NCBI GenBank assembly: GCA_040235555.1
Contig: JBECKZ010000155.1
Location: 1 to 14,531 of the forward strand
Direction of reading: 5' to 3'
DNA: 14,531 nucleotides
Origin: RI-92 sp040235555
GTDB lineage: Bacteria > Pseudomonadota > Gammaproteobacteria > UBA6429 > Thiohalophilaceae
The translations under genes and the position numbers were made by a program. The notes beneath the pieces were generated by a model that was given only the letters and a program-made list of their open reading frames with translations, had not been told where the DNA came from and made no database searches. This document shows, piece after piece, positions 7,524-14,531 of the stretch. The number at the start of each line of letters is the position of its first letter. The stretch's first letter is position 1.

Positions 7524-7562
7524 CCATGAAAAAGGGGCACAGAGGTGGCCCTCGTTTCATGG
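7524..7562 (-). terminator. Terminator-like hairpin between secreted-protein gene and ubiD
   Basis: Read on the minus strand, 8-bp arms CCATGAAA and TTTCATGG are separated from an inner GGGC/GCCC stem by a 3x3 internal loop, with a 9-nt terminal loop. A CCCCTTTTT run lies in the descending arm. It begins 16 bp past the stop of the gene at 7579-8349 and would end or attenuate that transcript before ubiD. Confidence 0.5.
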
Positions 7563-7578
7563 CATTAAACGCCCGGCG

Positions 7579-8349
7579 TTAATTGGTGGTATAACTGCTC
7601 AACTCCCAGATCCTGTCACTCGGAATGTCGGGGTTATGCTGAATGCGCTTGACAACACCTACACCAGGGCACGTCCAGGTGATATTTCGATACGCACCAA
7701 AACCGCCCGACTGTCTGTTAACCATGATCTTCAAACAGCCGGTAAAACTACCCGCGGGAACAGTCACATCTTCGATGCCTAACGCCGCCCGGTTTTCAAT
7801 AAAAGCACCAAAATAGACTGGTGCCTGGCCAGGATTCGTTATCTTCACAACTGACGCACCGCCAAACATTGCGCCTTTCACCATTGCACTCGTACCCAAC
7901 ACCATGGGGGTATCAATATTTAACGTATTAGTCAGTGCGCCACTGGTATCATAATTTTCCGCGCTCAATATTTGTTGTTGCGTCGGCGTATTCAGATAAA
8001 ATTCTTTACGCCATCGGCACAGGCCGTTACTGTCCTGCCACTTTTGCGTGATCTCTACTGTTGTGTTTGCGCCAGCCGGTGTTTGAACGATGGTATCTGT
8101 TTCCTGACTTGTGCTTGAACAAAAACTGCCGTCGGGACTGAGGTTAAAGGTCTTGCTGGTAACATTCGCGGCCGCGACATACATGTGGTAGTCGTAAACG
8201 GTTATCCGTGAATCCAGATCGGCAAAGTTCGCATTCACATCAGCTGCGTGTGCCGGCTCTCCGGCCTTGAAGTTATAAGGCACTGCCGCCATGGCCGCTG
8301 TCCCGACTAACATTCCCAGGGTAATAAAACAGGTAAATTTGAGTTTCAT
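7579..8349 (-). CDS. Secreted protein of unknown function with FxAGxxAxAxxVNANF N-terminal motif
   Basis: This 256-residue protein has a clear Sec signal peptide (residues 1-21, MKLKFTCFITLGMLVGTAAMA, cleavage expected after AMA). The mature N-terminus VPYNFKAGEPAHAADVNANF (23-42) is a short motif that recurs in secreted proteobacterial proteins of otherwise varied sequence. The rest looks beta-rich, with four mature cysteines (in SFCSSTS, GLCRWRK, TGCLKI and WTCPG) that could form two disulfides in the periplasm or outside. A strong SD (CCGGAGGAAGAA) precedes the ATG at 8349. It lies 41 bp after the small lipoprotein gene, so the two are probably cotranscribed. I do not recognise a family with known function. 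Confidence 0.85.
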   Translation of the reverse strand: MKLKFTCFITLGMLVGTAAMAAVPYNFKAGEPAHAADVNANFADLDSRITVYDYHMYVAAANVTSKTFNLSPDGSFCSSTSQETDTIVQTPAGANTTVEITQKWQDSNGLCRWRKEFYLNTPTQQQILSAENYDTSGALTNTLNIDTPMVLGTSAMVKGAMFGGASVVKITNPGQAPVYFGAFIENRAALGIEDVTVPAGSFTGCLKIMVNRQSGGFGAYRNITWTCPGVGVVKRIQHNPDIPSDRIWELSSYTTN

Positions 8350-8390
8350 TTCTTCCTCCGGTTTTTCTTTTTGTTATCGATTGGATTTGA

Positions 8391-8552
8391 TTATTGCCAG
8401 TTCATCTTGTCCCAGCTGGTATTGTCCCAACTGGCCGGCTGATTTTGATTACTTGTACCGGAATCACCGCCTCCGCCGCCACAGGCGGAGAAGAGACTAC
8501 AAACCATGCATAAACAGAAAATTCTGATGATTACCAGAAAGACCCTGGACAT
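8391..8552 (-). CDS. Small lipoprotein with C-terminal Trp pentapeptide repeat, 53 residues
   Basis: Found by reading the minus strand. From ATG 8552 to TAA 8391-8393 the product begins MSRVFLVIIRIFCLCMVCSL and continues FSACGGGGGDSGTSNQNQ, then SWDNTSWDKMNWQ at the C-terminus. Residues 4-23 form a hydrophobic signal, and FSAC (21-24) is a plausible lipobox, so Cys24 would be lipidated. Asp is not at +2, so the outer membrane is the likely destination. After a Gly-rich linker come two and a half copies of a pentapeptide, SWDNT, SWDKM, NWQ, mirrored by 15-nt repeats in the DNA. An excellent SD, AGGGGGG, sits about 5 bp before the ATG. It lies upstream of, and likely in operon with, the secreted-protein gene. 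Function unknown. Confidence 0.8.
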   Translation of the reverse strand: MSRVFLVIIRIFCLCMVCSLFSACGGGGGDSGTSNQNQPASWDNTSWDKMNWQ

Positions 8553-8615
8553 CGGCACCCCCCTAATAGAAATGTTATGAGTAGAAAATTTTATTTTTTT
8601 GAAATCAGGTAAGCG

Positions 8616-8643
8616 AATATAGATCAGGTATTAGTAAATACAA
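8616..8643 (-). promoter_or_regulatory. Candidate sigma70 promoter for the lipoprotein/secreted-protein pair
   Basis: On the minus strand, TATATT (8616-8621) is a 5/6 match to the -10 box; TTGTAT (8638-8643) is a weak -35 with a 16-bp spacer. The surrounding 130 bp (8553-8683) is AT-rich and has no gene. The -10 lies about 64 bp before the lipoprotein start. Confidence 0.3.
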
Positions 8644-8683
8644 TCATCAACACCTGTCTAAATTCACCCAAAAATCATTTTCT

Positions 8684-9475
8684 TTAGATCCGAAACCCGC
8701 CGTGCCGTTTGCGATGATGGTAGTCGATCCAGCCGACGCCGGCGGCAATGCCACCTATGAAAATGGCAAACAACAGGATCCAGTACCACACCGGAAAGCT
8801 CGGGCGGATCGCCGCTAACTCAGAGGTAGAAGGGACCTGTTTACCCTGCAGATTGGCAAGTGCGGCTTCAATGCGCACCTGCAGCTGCTGGTTCTGATCT
8901 TGTAGATCATGCAGCGAGACAGAAGAATCGGATTTGGATTGATTGACCAACGCCGCTTTCTGCTCGGTCAGTTGTTTAACCTGGGCCTGCAGCGCGCTGA
9001 TCTGATCCTGCGCCTCCTTTGAAGGTGATGCCGACGGTGTTGCGGCGGCCTGATCCTTCAGCTTCTTTTGTAATTCCTTGATGGTGCTTTTGTCATTGGA
9101 AATTTCATCCTGACGTACCTGGCTCTCACGTTCTTTTTTAGTCAGTTCATCATTGAGTTTCTTGACAGTGTCCTGGGCCTGCTTCAGCTTGGCATAAGCC
9201 GTATCCAGTTCTGCTGTTGCCGGTTTATCCGGCTTGAGGTAACTACTACTGACCCAACCCTGCTTGCCATTAGCCAACTGAACCTTGGTGAAATCATCAC
9301 CGCGTTCGAGTACCGTCACCGCCGTGCCGCTTGGGATCGTGGCGATCACGGGGCTGACTTCCGTCGCGTCCTGATGCACGCCGAGCAGAATGCGATCGGT
9401 CACGTACAGGCTCTCCGCCGTAGCGACACCGGTAAAGATCAGAATAGACAAAAAGATAACGATGCGTAATTTCAT
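8684..9475 (-). CDS. SH3-domain, coiled-coil, membrane-anchored protein (YgiM-like, TIGR04211 type)
   Basis: This 263-residue envelope protein has a signal peptide (1-20, cleavage after ATA), a bacterial SH3 domain at about 23-83 (YVTDRILLGVHQ, GTAVTVLERGDDFTKVQL, KQGWVSSSYL), a long coiled coil rich in Lys, Gln and Glu at about 90-210, a membrane segment at about 227-250 (FPVWYWILLFAIFIGGIAAG) and a short basic tail HHRKRHGG. This order matches the TIGR04211/YgiM family, predicted to sit in the inner membrane with the SH3 domain in the periplasm, where such domains may bind cell-wall peptides. The gene begins 10 bp after prlC ends, so the two are likely cotranscribed. The molecular role is not established. 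Confidence 0.88.
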   Translation of the reverse strand: MKLRIVIFLSILIFTGVATAESLYVTDRILLGVHQDATEVSPVIATIPSGTAVTVLERGDDFTKVQLANGKQGWVSSSYLKPDKPATAELDTAYAKLKQAQDTVKKLNDELTKKERESQVRQDEISNDKSTIKELQKKLKDQAAATPSASPSKEAQDQISALQAQVKQLTEQKAALVNQSKSDSSVSLHDLQDQNQQLQVRIEAALANLQGKQVPSTSELAAIRPSFPVWYWILLFAIFIGGIAAGVGWIDYHHRKRHGGFRI

Positions 9476-9485
9476 TTTTCTTGTA

Positions 9486-11531
9486 TCAGGCGGTAATCCC
9501 GCTATGCCTCAGTAGTGCGTCAATCTGTGGTTCGCGTCCACGAAACGCCACGAACAATTCCATGGGTTCCCGGCTGCCACCCTGCTCGAGGATATTGTGA
9601 AGAAACTCCTGGCCGGTGGCTGGATCAAAAATACCATGTTCCTCAAACTTGGCAAATGCATCGGCCGACAACACCTCGGCCCATTTGTAACTGTAGTAAC
9701 CTGCGGCGTATCCTCCCGCAAAAATGTGCGTAAAACTGTGCTGGAATCGATTAAATGACGGCGGTACCATCACGGCCACCTGCTGGCGGACTTCATCGAG
9801 AATTTCCTGCACACGTGCGCCACGGGCCGGGTCGTATTCGGCGTGCATGCGAAAATCGAACAGGGCAAATTCCAGCTGGCGAACCATGAACATGCCGGAC
9901 TGAAAATTCTTTGCTGCCTGCATCTTATTATATAAACCTTCTGGCAGTGGCTCACCGGTCTGATAATGCCCGGTAATCAGATCCAGCGCCTCCTTCTCCC
10001 AACACCAGTTTTCCATGAACTGGCTGGGCAGCTCCACGGCATCCCAGGCCACACCATTAATGCCGGAGACGCCAATGTAATCTACCTGAGTCAGCATGTG
10101 ATGCAGGCCGTGACCAAACTCATGAAACAGCGTGGTGACTTCATCGTGGGTAAACAGTGCGGGCTGATCGCCAATGGGTGGTGACAGATTACAGGTGAGG
10201 AACGCCACCGGCGTGGCAACATGGCCATCGTGATAACGGTTGCGCCCAATGCAGTCATCCATCCAGGCACCACCGCGCTTGTGCGCCCGTGCATACAGAT
10301 CCAGATAAAACTGGCCGCGCAAGTTACCGTCGTGATCGAAGATTTCATAAAAGCGCACATCCGGGTGCCAGGTATCAACACCAGTCTTTTGCACGATGTT
10401 AATCTCGTACAAACGCTTGACCACCTCGAACATGCCAGGCACGACTTTGGTCTCGGGAAAATACGGTTTGAGTTGTTCCTGATTAATGGCGTATTTGTGT
10501 TCGCGTAATTTTTCGCTGAAATAGCCGATGTCCCAGGCCTCAAGCAGGTCCCTGCCGTGCTGTTGTCTGGCGTACTCGCGCAACTCGTTCAGATCACGCT
10601 GCGCCACGCCGCGCGAATGTTCGGCCAGGTCATACAGAAAATCCAGGACCTGTTGCGGTGAATGCGCCATCTTCTTGGCCAGTGAGCGTTCGGCATAATT
10701 TTTAAACCCGAGTAATTGTGCCGCCTCATGCCGCAGCGCCAGGATTTCATCCATGACGGCCGAGTTATCGAATTGACCGGCATTCGGTCCCTGATCCGAA
10801 GCACGTGTGACATAGGCCTGATACATGTCATGGCGCAACTCGCGATTATCGGCATAGCTCATGATGGAATAATACGAAGGAAAATCCAGGGTAAAGCGCC
10901 AGCCCTCCAGTTGTTTTTGTTCCGCCGCCTGTTTGGCCATGGCCCGAGCAGACTCGGGCAGACCGGCCAGTTGCGCCTCTTCCATGATGTGTTTGTCCCA
11001 GGCCTGGGTCGCATCCAGCACGTTTTCCTCGAAGCGCGTTTGCAATTGCGACAGGCGTTGCTGGATTTCCTTGAAACGCTGTTTCTTGTCGGCCGGCAGG
11101 TCAAACCCGGACAAATGAAAATCGCGCAAGGCATTGTTGATGATCTTCTGCTGCGCCGAGGACAGGGCATCAAATACCGACGGATTGTGTTTGATGGTAT
11201 AGAACGCCTGGTACAGTTGTTCATTCTGGCCCATCTCGGTGGCGTAATCGCTGAGCTTGGGCAGACAGGCATTATAGGCCTTGCGCAACGGCTCGGAATT
11301 CACCACTGAGTTCATGTGGCTGACCGGTGCCCACGCCCGGTTAAGGCGATCATCCGCCTCTTCGATAGGTTGAATGAAATTTTCCCAGGTCGGATTGCTG
11401 ACATCACGTATGAGCTGTTCTACCAGCTGGCGATTGGAAGCGATCAAGGCATCGATGGCCGGCTCCACATGTTCCGGCTTGATCTTTGAAAACGGTGGCA
11501 AGCCCGTCATACTCAGCAAGGGATTTTCCAT
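9486..11531 (-). CDS. prlC: Oligopeptidase A (M3 family zinc metallopeptidase)
   Basis: Cytoplasmic zinc endopeptidase that degrades short peptides, including released signal peptides. With the start at 11531 it has 681 residues (E. coli OpdA 680). The zinc site is HEFGH (470-474), in TLFHEFGHGLHHML, and the downstream Glu ligand is in WDAVELPSQFMENW (about E500). The family segment FYLDLYARAHKRGGAWMDD precedes it. An upstream in-frame ATG at 11543 exists, but the one at 11531 has an SD (TGAGGT) about 6 bp before it, overlapping that upstream ATG, and gives the usual MENPLL start. The gene is divergent from srkA (69 bp between starts) and followed 10 bp later by the SH3-anchor gene. Confidence 0.97.
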   Translation of the reverse strand: MENPLLSMTGLPPFSKIKPEHVEPAIDALIASNRQLVEQLIRDVSNPTWENFIQPIEEADDRLNRAWAPVSHMNSVVNSEPLRKAYNACLPKLSDYATEMGQNEQLYQAFYTIKHNPSVFDALSSAQQKIINNALRDFHLSGFDLPADKKQRFKEIQQRLSQLQTRFEENVLDATQAWDKHIMEEAQLAGLPESARAMAKQAAEQKQLEGWRFTLDFPSYYSIMSYADNRELRHDMYQAYVTRASDQGPNAGQFDNSAVMDEILALRHEAAQLLGFKNYAERSLAKKMAHSPQQVLDFLYDLAEHSRGVAQRDLNELREYARQQHGRDLLEAWDIGYFSEKLREHKYAINQEQLKPYFPETKVVPGMFEVVKRLYEINIVQKTGVDTWHPDVRFYEIFDHDGNLRGQFYLDLYARAHKRGGAWMDDCIGRNRYHDGHVATPVAFLTCNLSPPIGDQPALFTHDEVTTLFHEFGHGLHHMLTQVDYIGVSGINGVAWDAVELPSQFMENWCWEKEALDLITGHYQTGEPLPEGLYNKMQAAKNFQSGMFMVRQLEFALFDFRMHAEYDPARGARVQEILDEVRQQVAVMVPPSFNRFQHSFTHIFAGGYAAGYYSYKWAEVLSADAFAKFEEHGIFDPATGQEFLHNILEQGGSREPMELFVAFRGREPQIDALLRHSGITA

Positions 11532-11600
11532 ACGCAACCTCATTTTTGCGGGTCGTTACTGTAGCATGGCCGACTCGCATGGGAAAACGGCACAAACGCT

Positions 11601-12590
11601 ATGTCATCAGTCAGCACCGAGACACCCTATGCCCAGCTTACACCTGAGCTGATCCTGCAGGCACTGGAACAGATTGGGTTGCAGCCTACCGGCTCTCTGC
11701 TGGCACTTAATAGCTATGAAAACCGGGTCTATCAGGTAGAACTGGAGGACAAACAATTTGTCGTGGTGAAATTCTACCGGCCACAACGCTGGACGAATGC
11801 CGCCATCCTGGAGGAACACGGCTTTGCCATCGAACTGGCGGAACAGGAAATCCCGGTCATTCCACCCATGCGCTTTGATGGCCAGACCTTACTGGAGTTC
11901 GGTGGTTACCGTTATGCCGTCTACCCGCGCCGTGGTGGGCGCTGGCCCGAACTGGAGAATAAGGACAACCTCCGGCTCCTTGGTCGCTTGCTAGGCCGCA
12001 TGCACCGCGTCGGGCGCAGCAAACCATTTGTCCATCGCGAACGCCTGACAGTCCAAAACCGCGGTCGTGATGCCCTCGCGTTTTTACAACAAAGCAGCCT
12101 GCTGCCCGAGGTAATCAAACACAATTTGATTGCCGCTGCGGAACCCCTGCTGGATGCGATTGAAAGCCAGTTTGACGCTGTGGGCGCCACCTCGTTACGC
12201 CTGCACGGTGACTGCCACCCCGGCAATATCTTATGGACACCCAACGGCCCGCACTTCGTCGATCTCGATGACTGCTGCAGCGGTCCGGCGATGCAGGACC
12301 TGTGGATGCTGTTATCCGGTAGCCAGGACGAGATGGCAGCGCAATTACTGGTATTGCTCGAAGGATACGAAACCTTCAATGTTTTTGATTACGCCGAGAT
12401 CCAGTTGATTGAGCCACTGCGTGGCTTGCGGCTGATCCACTACTGTGCCTGGCTCGCACGGCGCTGGCCTGATCCTGCGTTTCCACATCACTTTCCCTGG
12501 TTCAATACGCCACGTTATTGGGAAGATCAGATTGTGACTTTCAGGGAACAGTTAGAGCGGTGTTATTTGCCGCCAATCCGTTTACATTAA
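11601..12590 (+). CDS. srkA: Stress response kinase A (SrkA/YihE), serine/threonine protein kinase
   Basis: Cytoplasmic Ser/Thr kinase with an aminoglycoside-phosphotransferase-like fold; in E. coli YihE/SrkA protects against envelope stress and counters MazEF-type death. The 329-residue length matches (E. coli 328). Shared blocks are NSYENRVYQVELEDKQFVVVKFYRPQRW, the HGDCHPGN catalytic loop (H202-N209, catalytic D204) and FVDLDD (219-224, Mg-binding D221), followed by GPAMQDLWMLLSG and RRWPDPAFPHHFPWF. In E. coli it is followed by dsbA; here no dsbA follows. Instead a palindromic repeat and a convergent SDR gene come next. The ribosome site is weak, but alignment with YihE supports the start. 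Confidence 0.96.
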   Translation: MSSVSTETPYAQLTPELILQALEQIGLQPTGSLLALNSYENRVYQVELEDKQFVVVKFYRPQRWTNAAILEEHGFAIELAEQEIPVIPPMRFDGQTLLEFGGYRYAVYPRRGGRWPELENKDNLRLLGRLLGRMHRVGRSKPFVHRERLTVQNRGRDALAFLQQSSLLPEVIKHNLIAAAEPLLDAIESQFDAVGATSLRLHGDCHPGNILWTPNGPHFVDLDDCCSGPAMQDLWMLLSGSQDEMAAQLLVLLEGYETFNVFDYAEIQLIEPLRGLRLIHYCAWLARRWPDPAFPHHFPWFNTPRYWEDQIVTFREQLERCYLPPIRLH

Positions 12591-12599
12591 TTTTTCTTT

Positions 12600-12697
12600 T
12601 TTTACACGTGTCTTTTTCGCTCGCGCCTGCGGCGCTGAAGCGAGGTACTTTTCTTTGCTTGTCCAAAGAAAAGTACCCAAAAGAAATGACACCCGTG
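12600..12697 (+). repeat. Dispersed palindromic repeat, copy 3
   Basis: This has the same layout as copies 1 and 2: TTTTTCGC, a GC hairpin (GCGCC-TGC-GGCGC), GCGAG, then a perfect 14-bp inverted repeat GGTACTTTTCTTTG (12644-12657) and CAAAGAAAAGTACC (12664-12677) around CTTGTC, then CCAAAAGAAA. Outer GTGTC (12608-12612) and GACAC (12688-12692) add a closing stem. It sits in the 237-bp gap between the convergent ends of srkA and the SDR gene; nothing else is seen there. Confidence 0.82.
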
Positions 12698-12827
12698 CTG
12701 GTGCAAACTTGTGTCGAGAAGACCTTTTTGCAAAGAAAACAAGGCTGCGAAGCCGCGAGCAAAATGATTTTAAACAAGCAATATACTCGGAAACAAAATA
12801 GAAGTAATTTTATGATGAAACCTAAAA

Positions 12828-13721
12828 CTACTTACAACTCTCCAATCCACTCTTCAAATCCGGATACTTCAATTGAATATCCAGTTCTTTCAGCATCCGT
12901 GCATTGCTGACGCGTCGAGATTCACGCAAGTAGGACAGCATACCTGCACTCATAACGCGTTCGGCTTCAGCCCAGTCTACTTGTGGCGGACGGGGCAGGC
13001 CGAAGTAATCAGCCAACGTCAGGAAGTATTCGCTCATGTTGGAGTCGGTACCGTCACTCACGTTATACACGCGATAACGTTGATCCACATTCGCTGCAGC
13101 TACACAAATATCTGCAAGGTCCTCGGCATGTATGCGGTTGGTCTTGGGTGCCAGATCTTCCTGCAAGATTGGGATACCTTTTTGGATGCGCTCCAGTGGC
13201 AGGCGACCCGGACCATAGATCCCACCCACGCGCAGAATAATCAGATCAACCTGGTGCTGTTCACACCAGGCTTGTAACCGACACTCCATGTCATAACGAC
13301 GCCGTGCGCGATCCACTTGTGGATTAGCTGGTGCTTCTTCACTCACCAGCTCACCGCCGCGATCACCATAGACACCCGTGGTGCTGATGGCCACGATGCG
13401 TGAAGGTACTAAGCCCTGTTGTTCCAGACAATCCAGGAATTGCTGGCAATGGCGGTCGTGCTGACCCGAGGCCGGTGGTGGCACAAAGTAATATATAAGT
13501 GAGCCACTGCGCAGTAGCGGCAAACAACACGCGGTATTCCCGAGGTCACAGACCTGGGCAGACAAGTCCTGCGCCAGCAACTGTTGTTGAGAAGCCTCAC
13601 TGCGGACTATACCGGTCACCGTGACGCCCAGTTGTTGCCAGCGCCGGGCGACGCGTGTGCCGATATCACCGCAGCCCGTAATATACACATGCGGATAGTA
13701 GGTTGTGCTGGATTGCGTCAT
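12828..13721 (-). CDS. NAD(P)-binding SDR-family epimerase/dehydratase-like protein (YeeZ-like)
   Basis: This 297-residue extended/atypical SDR has Rossmann motif GCGDIG (16-21) and a STTGVYGD segment (113-120) like YeeZ and related NAD-dependent epimerase/dehydratase proteins. The expected YxxxK is absent: the nearest counterpart is Y143-xxx-C147 in RRRYDMECRL, so it may bind NAD(P) without standard SDR catalysis. RVGGIYGPGR (164-173) and the NRIHAEDLADI substrate-side motif are typical. I chose ATG 13721 because an extension to GTG 13793 adds non-family residues and runs into the divergent gene. The two starts are then 43 bp apart, a small shared promoter region. Substrate unknown. Confidence 0.85.
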   Translation of the reverse strand: MTQSSTTYYPHVYITGCGDIGTRVARRWQQLGVTVTGIVRSEASQQQLLAQDLSAQVCDLGNTACCLPLLRSGSLIYYFVPPPASGQHDRHCQQFLDCLEQQGLVPSRIVAISTTGVYGDRGGELVSEEAPANPQVDRARRRYDMECRLQAWCEQHQVDLIILRVGGIYGPGRLPLERIQKGIPILQEDLAPKTNRIHAEDLADICVAAANVDQRYRVYNVSDGTDSNMSEYFLTLADYFGLPRPPQVDWAEAERVMSAGMLSYLRESRRVSNARMLKELDIQLKYPDLKSGLESCK

Positions 13722-13764
13722 TGCGCGATAATGCCGCGCTTTGCCACCAAACCCAAGTCCTTTC

Positions 13765-14531
13765 ATGCCGTACCAAGTCACCATTGCTGCCACCGGAACC
13801 AGTTTTCTTGTTGAAAAGGATGAAAGCGTCCTCGATGCTGCCCTGCGCCAGGGGATTGGTCTGCCCTATGGTTGCCGTAATGGAAAATGTGGCAGCTGCA
13901 AGGGCAAGATACAGTCGGGCAAGATTCACTATCGGCAGGCAACACCCGGTTTAAGCGAAGATGATCGGCAAAACGGTTACAGCCTGTTTTGTCAGGCCTG
14001 TCCAGACAGCGACCTGATTATTGCAATTCAGGAAATCACCAATAGCGCAGAACTCCCGATCAAACGCTTTCCCGCCAAGGTCTGCAGCATTACCCGGCTC
14101 AATCATGATGTGATGCGGATCTGCCTGAAAATTCCCGAGGCCATGCGGATGCAATTCCTGGCCGGGCAGTACATCGATTTTATTCTGAAGGATGGTCGGC
14201 GCCGCAGTTTTTCCATCGCTAACCCACCTCACGAAGACAAGTACATCGAACTGCATGTACGCCACATCCAGGGCGGTCGCTTCACCGGCGAGGTCTTCGA
14301 TCACATGCAGGTCAATGATATTGTGCGCATTGAAGGCCCGCTGGGTAGTTTCTTTTTGCGTGAAGATTCAGCGCGTCCGGTGATCTTTCTGGCAGGCGGT
14401 ACCGGCATCGCCCCGATTGCAGGCATTGTGCAATATGCCCTGAAAAAACAACTTAAGCGTGAATTCTATATTTACTGGGGTGCACGCAGCGCTGAAGATT
14501 TATATATGCACGACACGGTGCAATCCTGGGC
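13765..14531 (+). CDS. [2Fe-2S]/flavin NAD(P)H oxidoreductase (AscD-like, flavodoxin reductase type), 3' end cut
   Basis: At least 255 residues are visible before the window ends. Residues 1-90 form a plant-type ferredoxin domain with C37, C42, C45 and C76 as [2Fe-2S] ligands (CRNGKCGSC and LFCQAC). A ferredoxin-NADP reductase-like part follows: GQYIDF and RRSFSIANPP (flavin binding), then GPLGSFFL and the nicotinamide motif FLAGGTGIAPI. This layout is shared with CDP-6-deoxy-3,4-glucoseen reductases, phenol hydroxylase reductases and other electron-transfer subunits. No sugar or aromatic pathway genes are visible, so the electron acceptor cannot be told. It is divergent from the SDR gene. 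It was read directly because the frame has no stop inside the window. Confidence 0.9.
   Translation, partial: MPYQVTIAATGTSFLVEKDESVLDAALRQGIGLPYGCRNGKCGSCKGKIQSGKIHYRQATPGLSEDDRQNGYSLFCQACPDSDLIIAIQEITNSAELPIKRFPAKVCSITRLNHDVMRICLKIPEAMRMQFLAGQYIDFILKDGRRRSFSIANPPHEDKYIELHVRHIQGGRFTGEVFDHMQVNDIVRIEGPLGSFFLREDSARPVIFLAGGTGIAPIAGIVQYALKKQLKREFYIYWGARSAEDLYMHDTVQSW

Noticed and set aside
7498..7560. N-terminal extension of UbiD from an ATG at 7560
   Set aside because: The added 21 residues do not resemble UbiD, and the region forms a terminator-like hairpin; the start at 7497 gives the family N-terminus.
10716..11309. 197-codon plus-strand frame opposite prlC
   Set aside because: Antisense shadow of a well-identified gene; long frames are expected opposite such codon use, and no start signal is seen.
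12644..12677. Reading the repeat hairpin as an ordinary intrinsic terminator of srkA
   Set aside because: The stem is strong but no T-run follows it on either strand, so it does not fit the simple Rho-independent pattern.
13722..13793. GTG-started extension of the SDR protein
   Set aside because: It would overlap the start of the divergent reductase, and the added residues do not fit the family N-terminus.
13666..13929. 87-codon minus-strand frame opposite the reductase start
   Set aside because: It overlaps both the SDR gene and the [2Fe-2S] domain coding region, whose cysteine motif shows the plus frame is the real one.

Overview
The window reads as a chromosomal segment of a gammaproteobacterium. 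Nearly every recognisable gene (ccoN, mtgA, gor, yrdA, ubiD, prlC, ygiM-like, srkA/yihE) is a core gammaproteobacterial gene with a close E. coli-type counterpart, apart from the cbb3 oxidase, which points to a respiratory organism adapted to low oxygen. Genes are tightly packed and base composition looks even. I see no phage, transposase, integrase, tRNA, rRNA or CRISPR array. The genus cannot be read from the sequence; a Chromatiales-like lineage is only a guess.

Layout. (1) 1-1321: the 5' part of ccoN on the minus strand, with a good FNR/ANR box 62 bp upstream of its start, divergent from mtgA. (2) 1322-2665: mtgA, then about 570 bp without a gene, filled by a highly structured repeat: two inverted copies of a palindromic repeat bracketing further hairpins. 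(3) 2666-5532: a tight minus-strand run gor - gamma-carbonic anhydrase (yrdA) - HPP membrane protein, with gaps of 14 and 24 bp. (4) 5681-7497: an unrecognised 110-residue gene convergent with ubiD. (5) 7524-8552: a small lipoprotein gene that I found by reading the minus strand (53 codons), followed by a secreted protein gene and a terminator-like hairpin. (6) 8684-11531: prlC followed 10 bp later by an SH3/coiled-coil/membrane-anchor protein. (7) 11601-12590: srkA, divergent from prlC, followed by a third copy of the palindromic repeat. (8) 12828-14531: an SDR-family epimerase-like gene on the minus strand, divergent from a truncated [2Fe-2S]/flavin oxidoreductase gene.

Taken together the region is mostly housekeeping: respiration (ccoN, ubiD for ubiquinone), cell wall (mtgA), thiol redox and stress (gor, srkA) and peptide turnover (prlC). 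The least explained parts are the dispersed palindromic repeat family, the Trp-repeat lipoprotein with its secreted neighbour, the soluble C-terminal domain on the HPP protein, and a glutathione reductase whose NADPH-site residues depart from the E. coli pattern. I did not find convincing evidence for a wholly new defence or mobile system.
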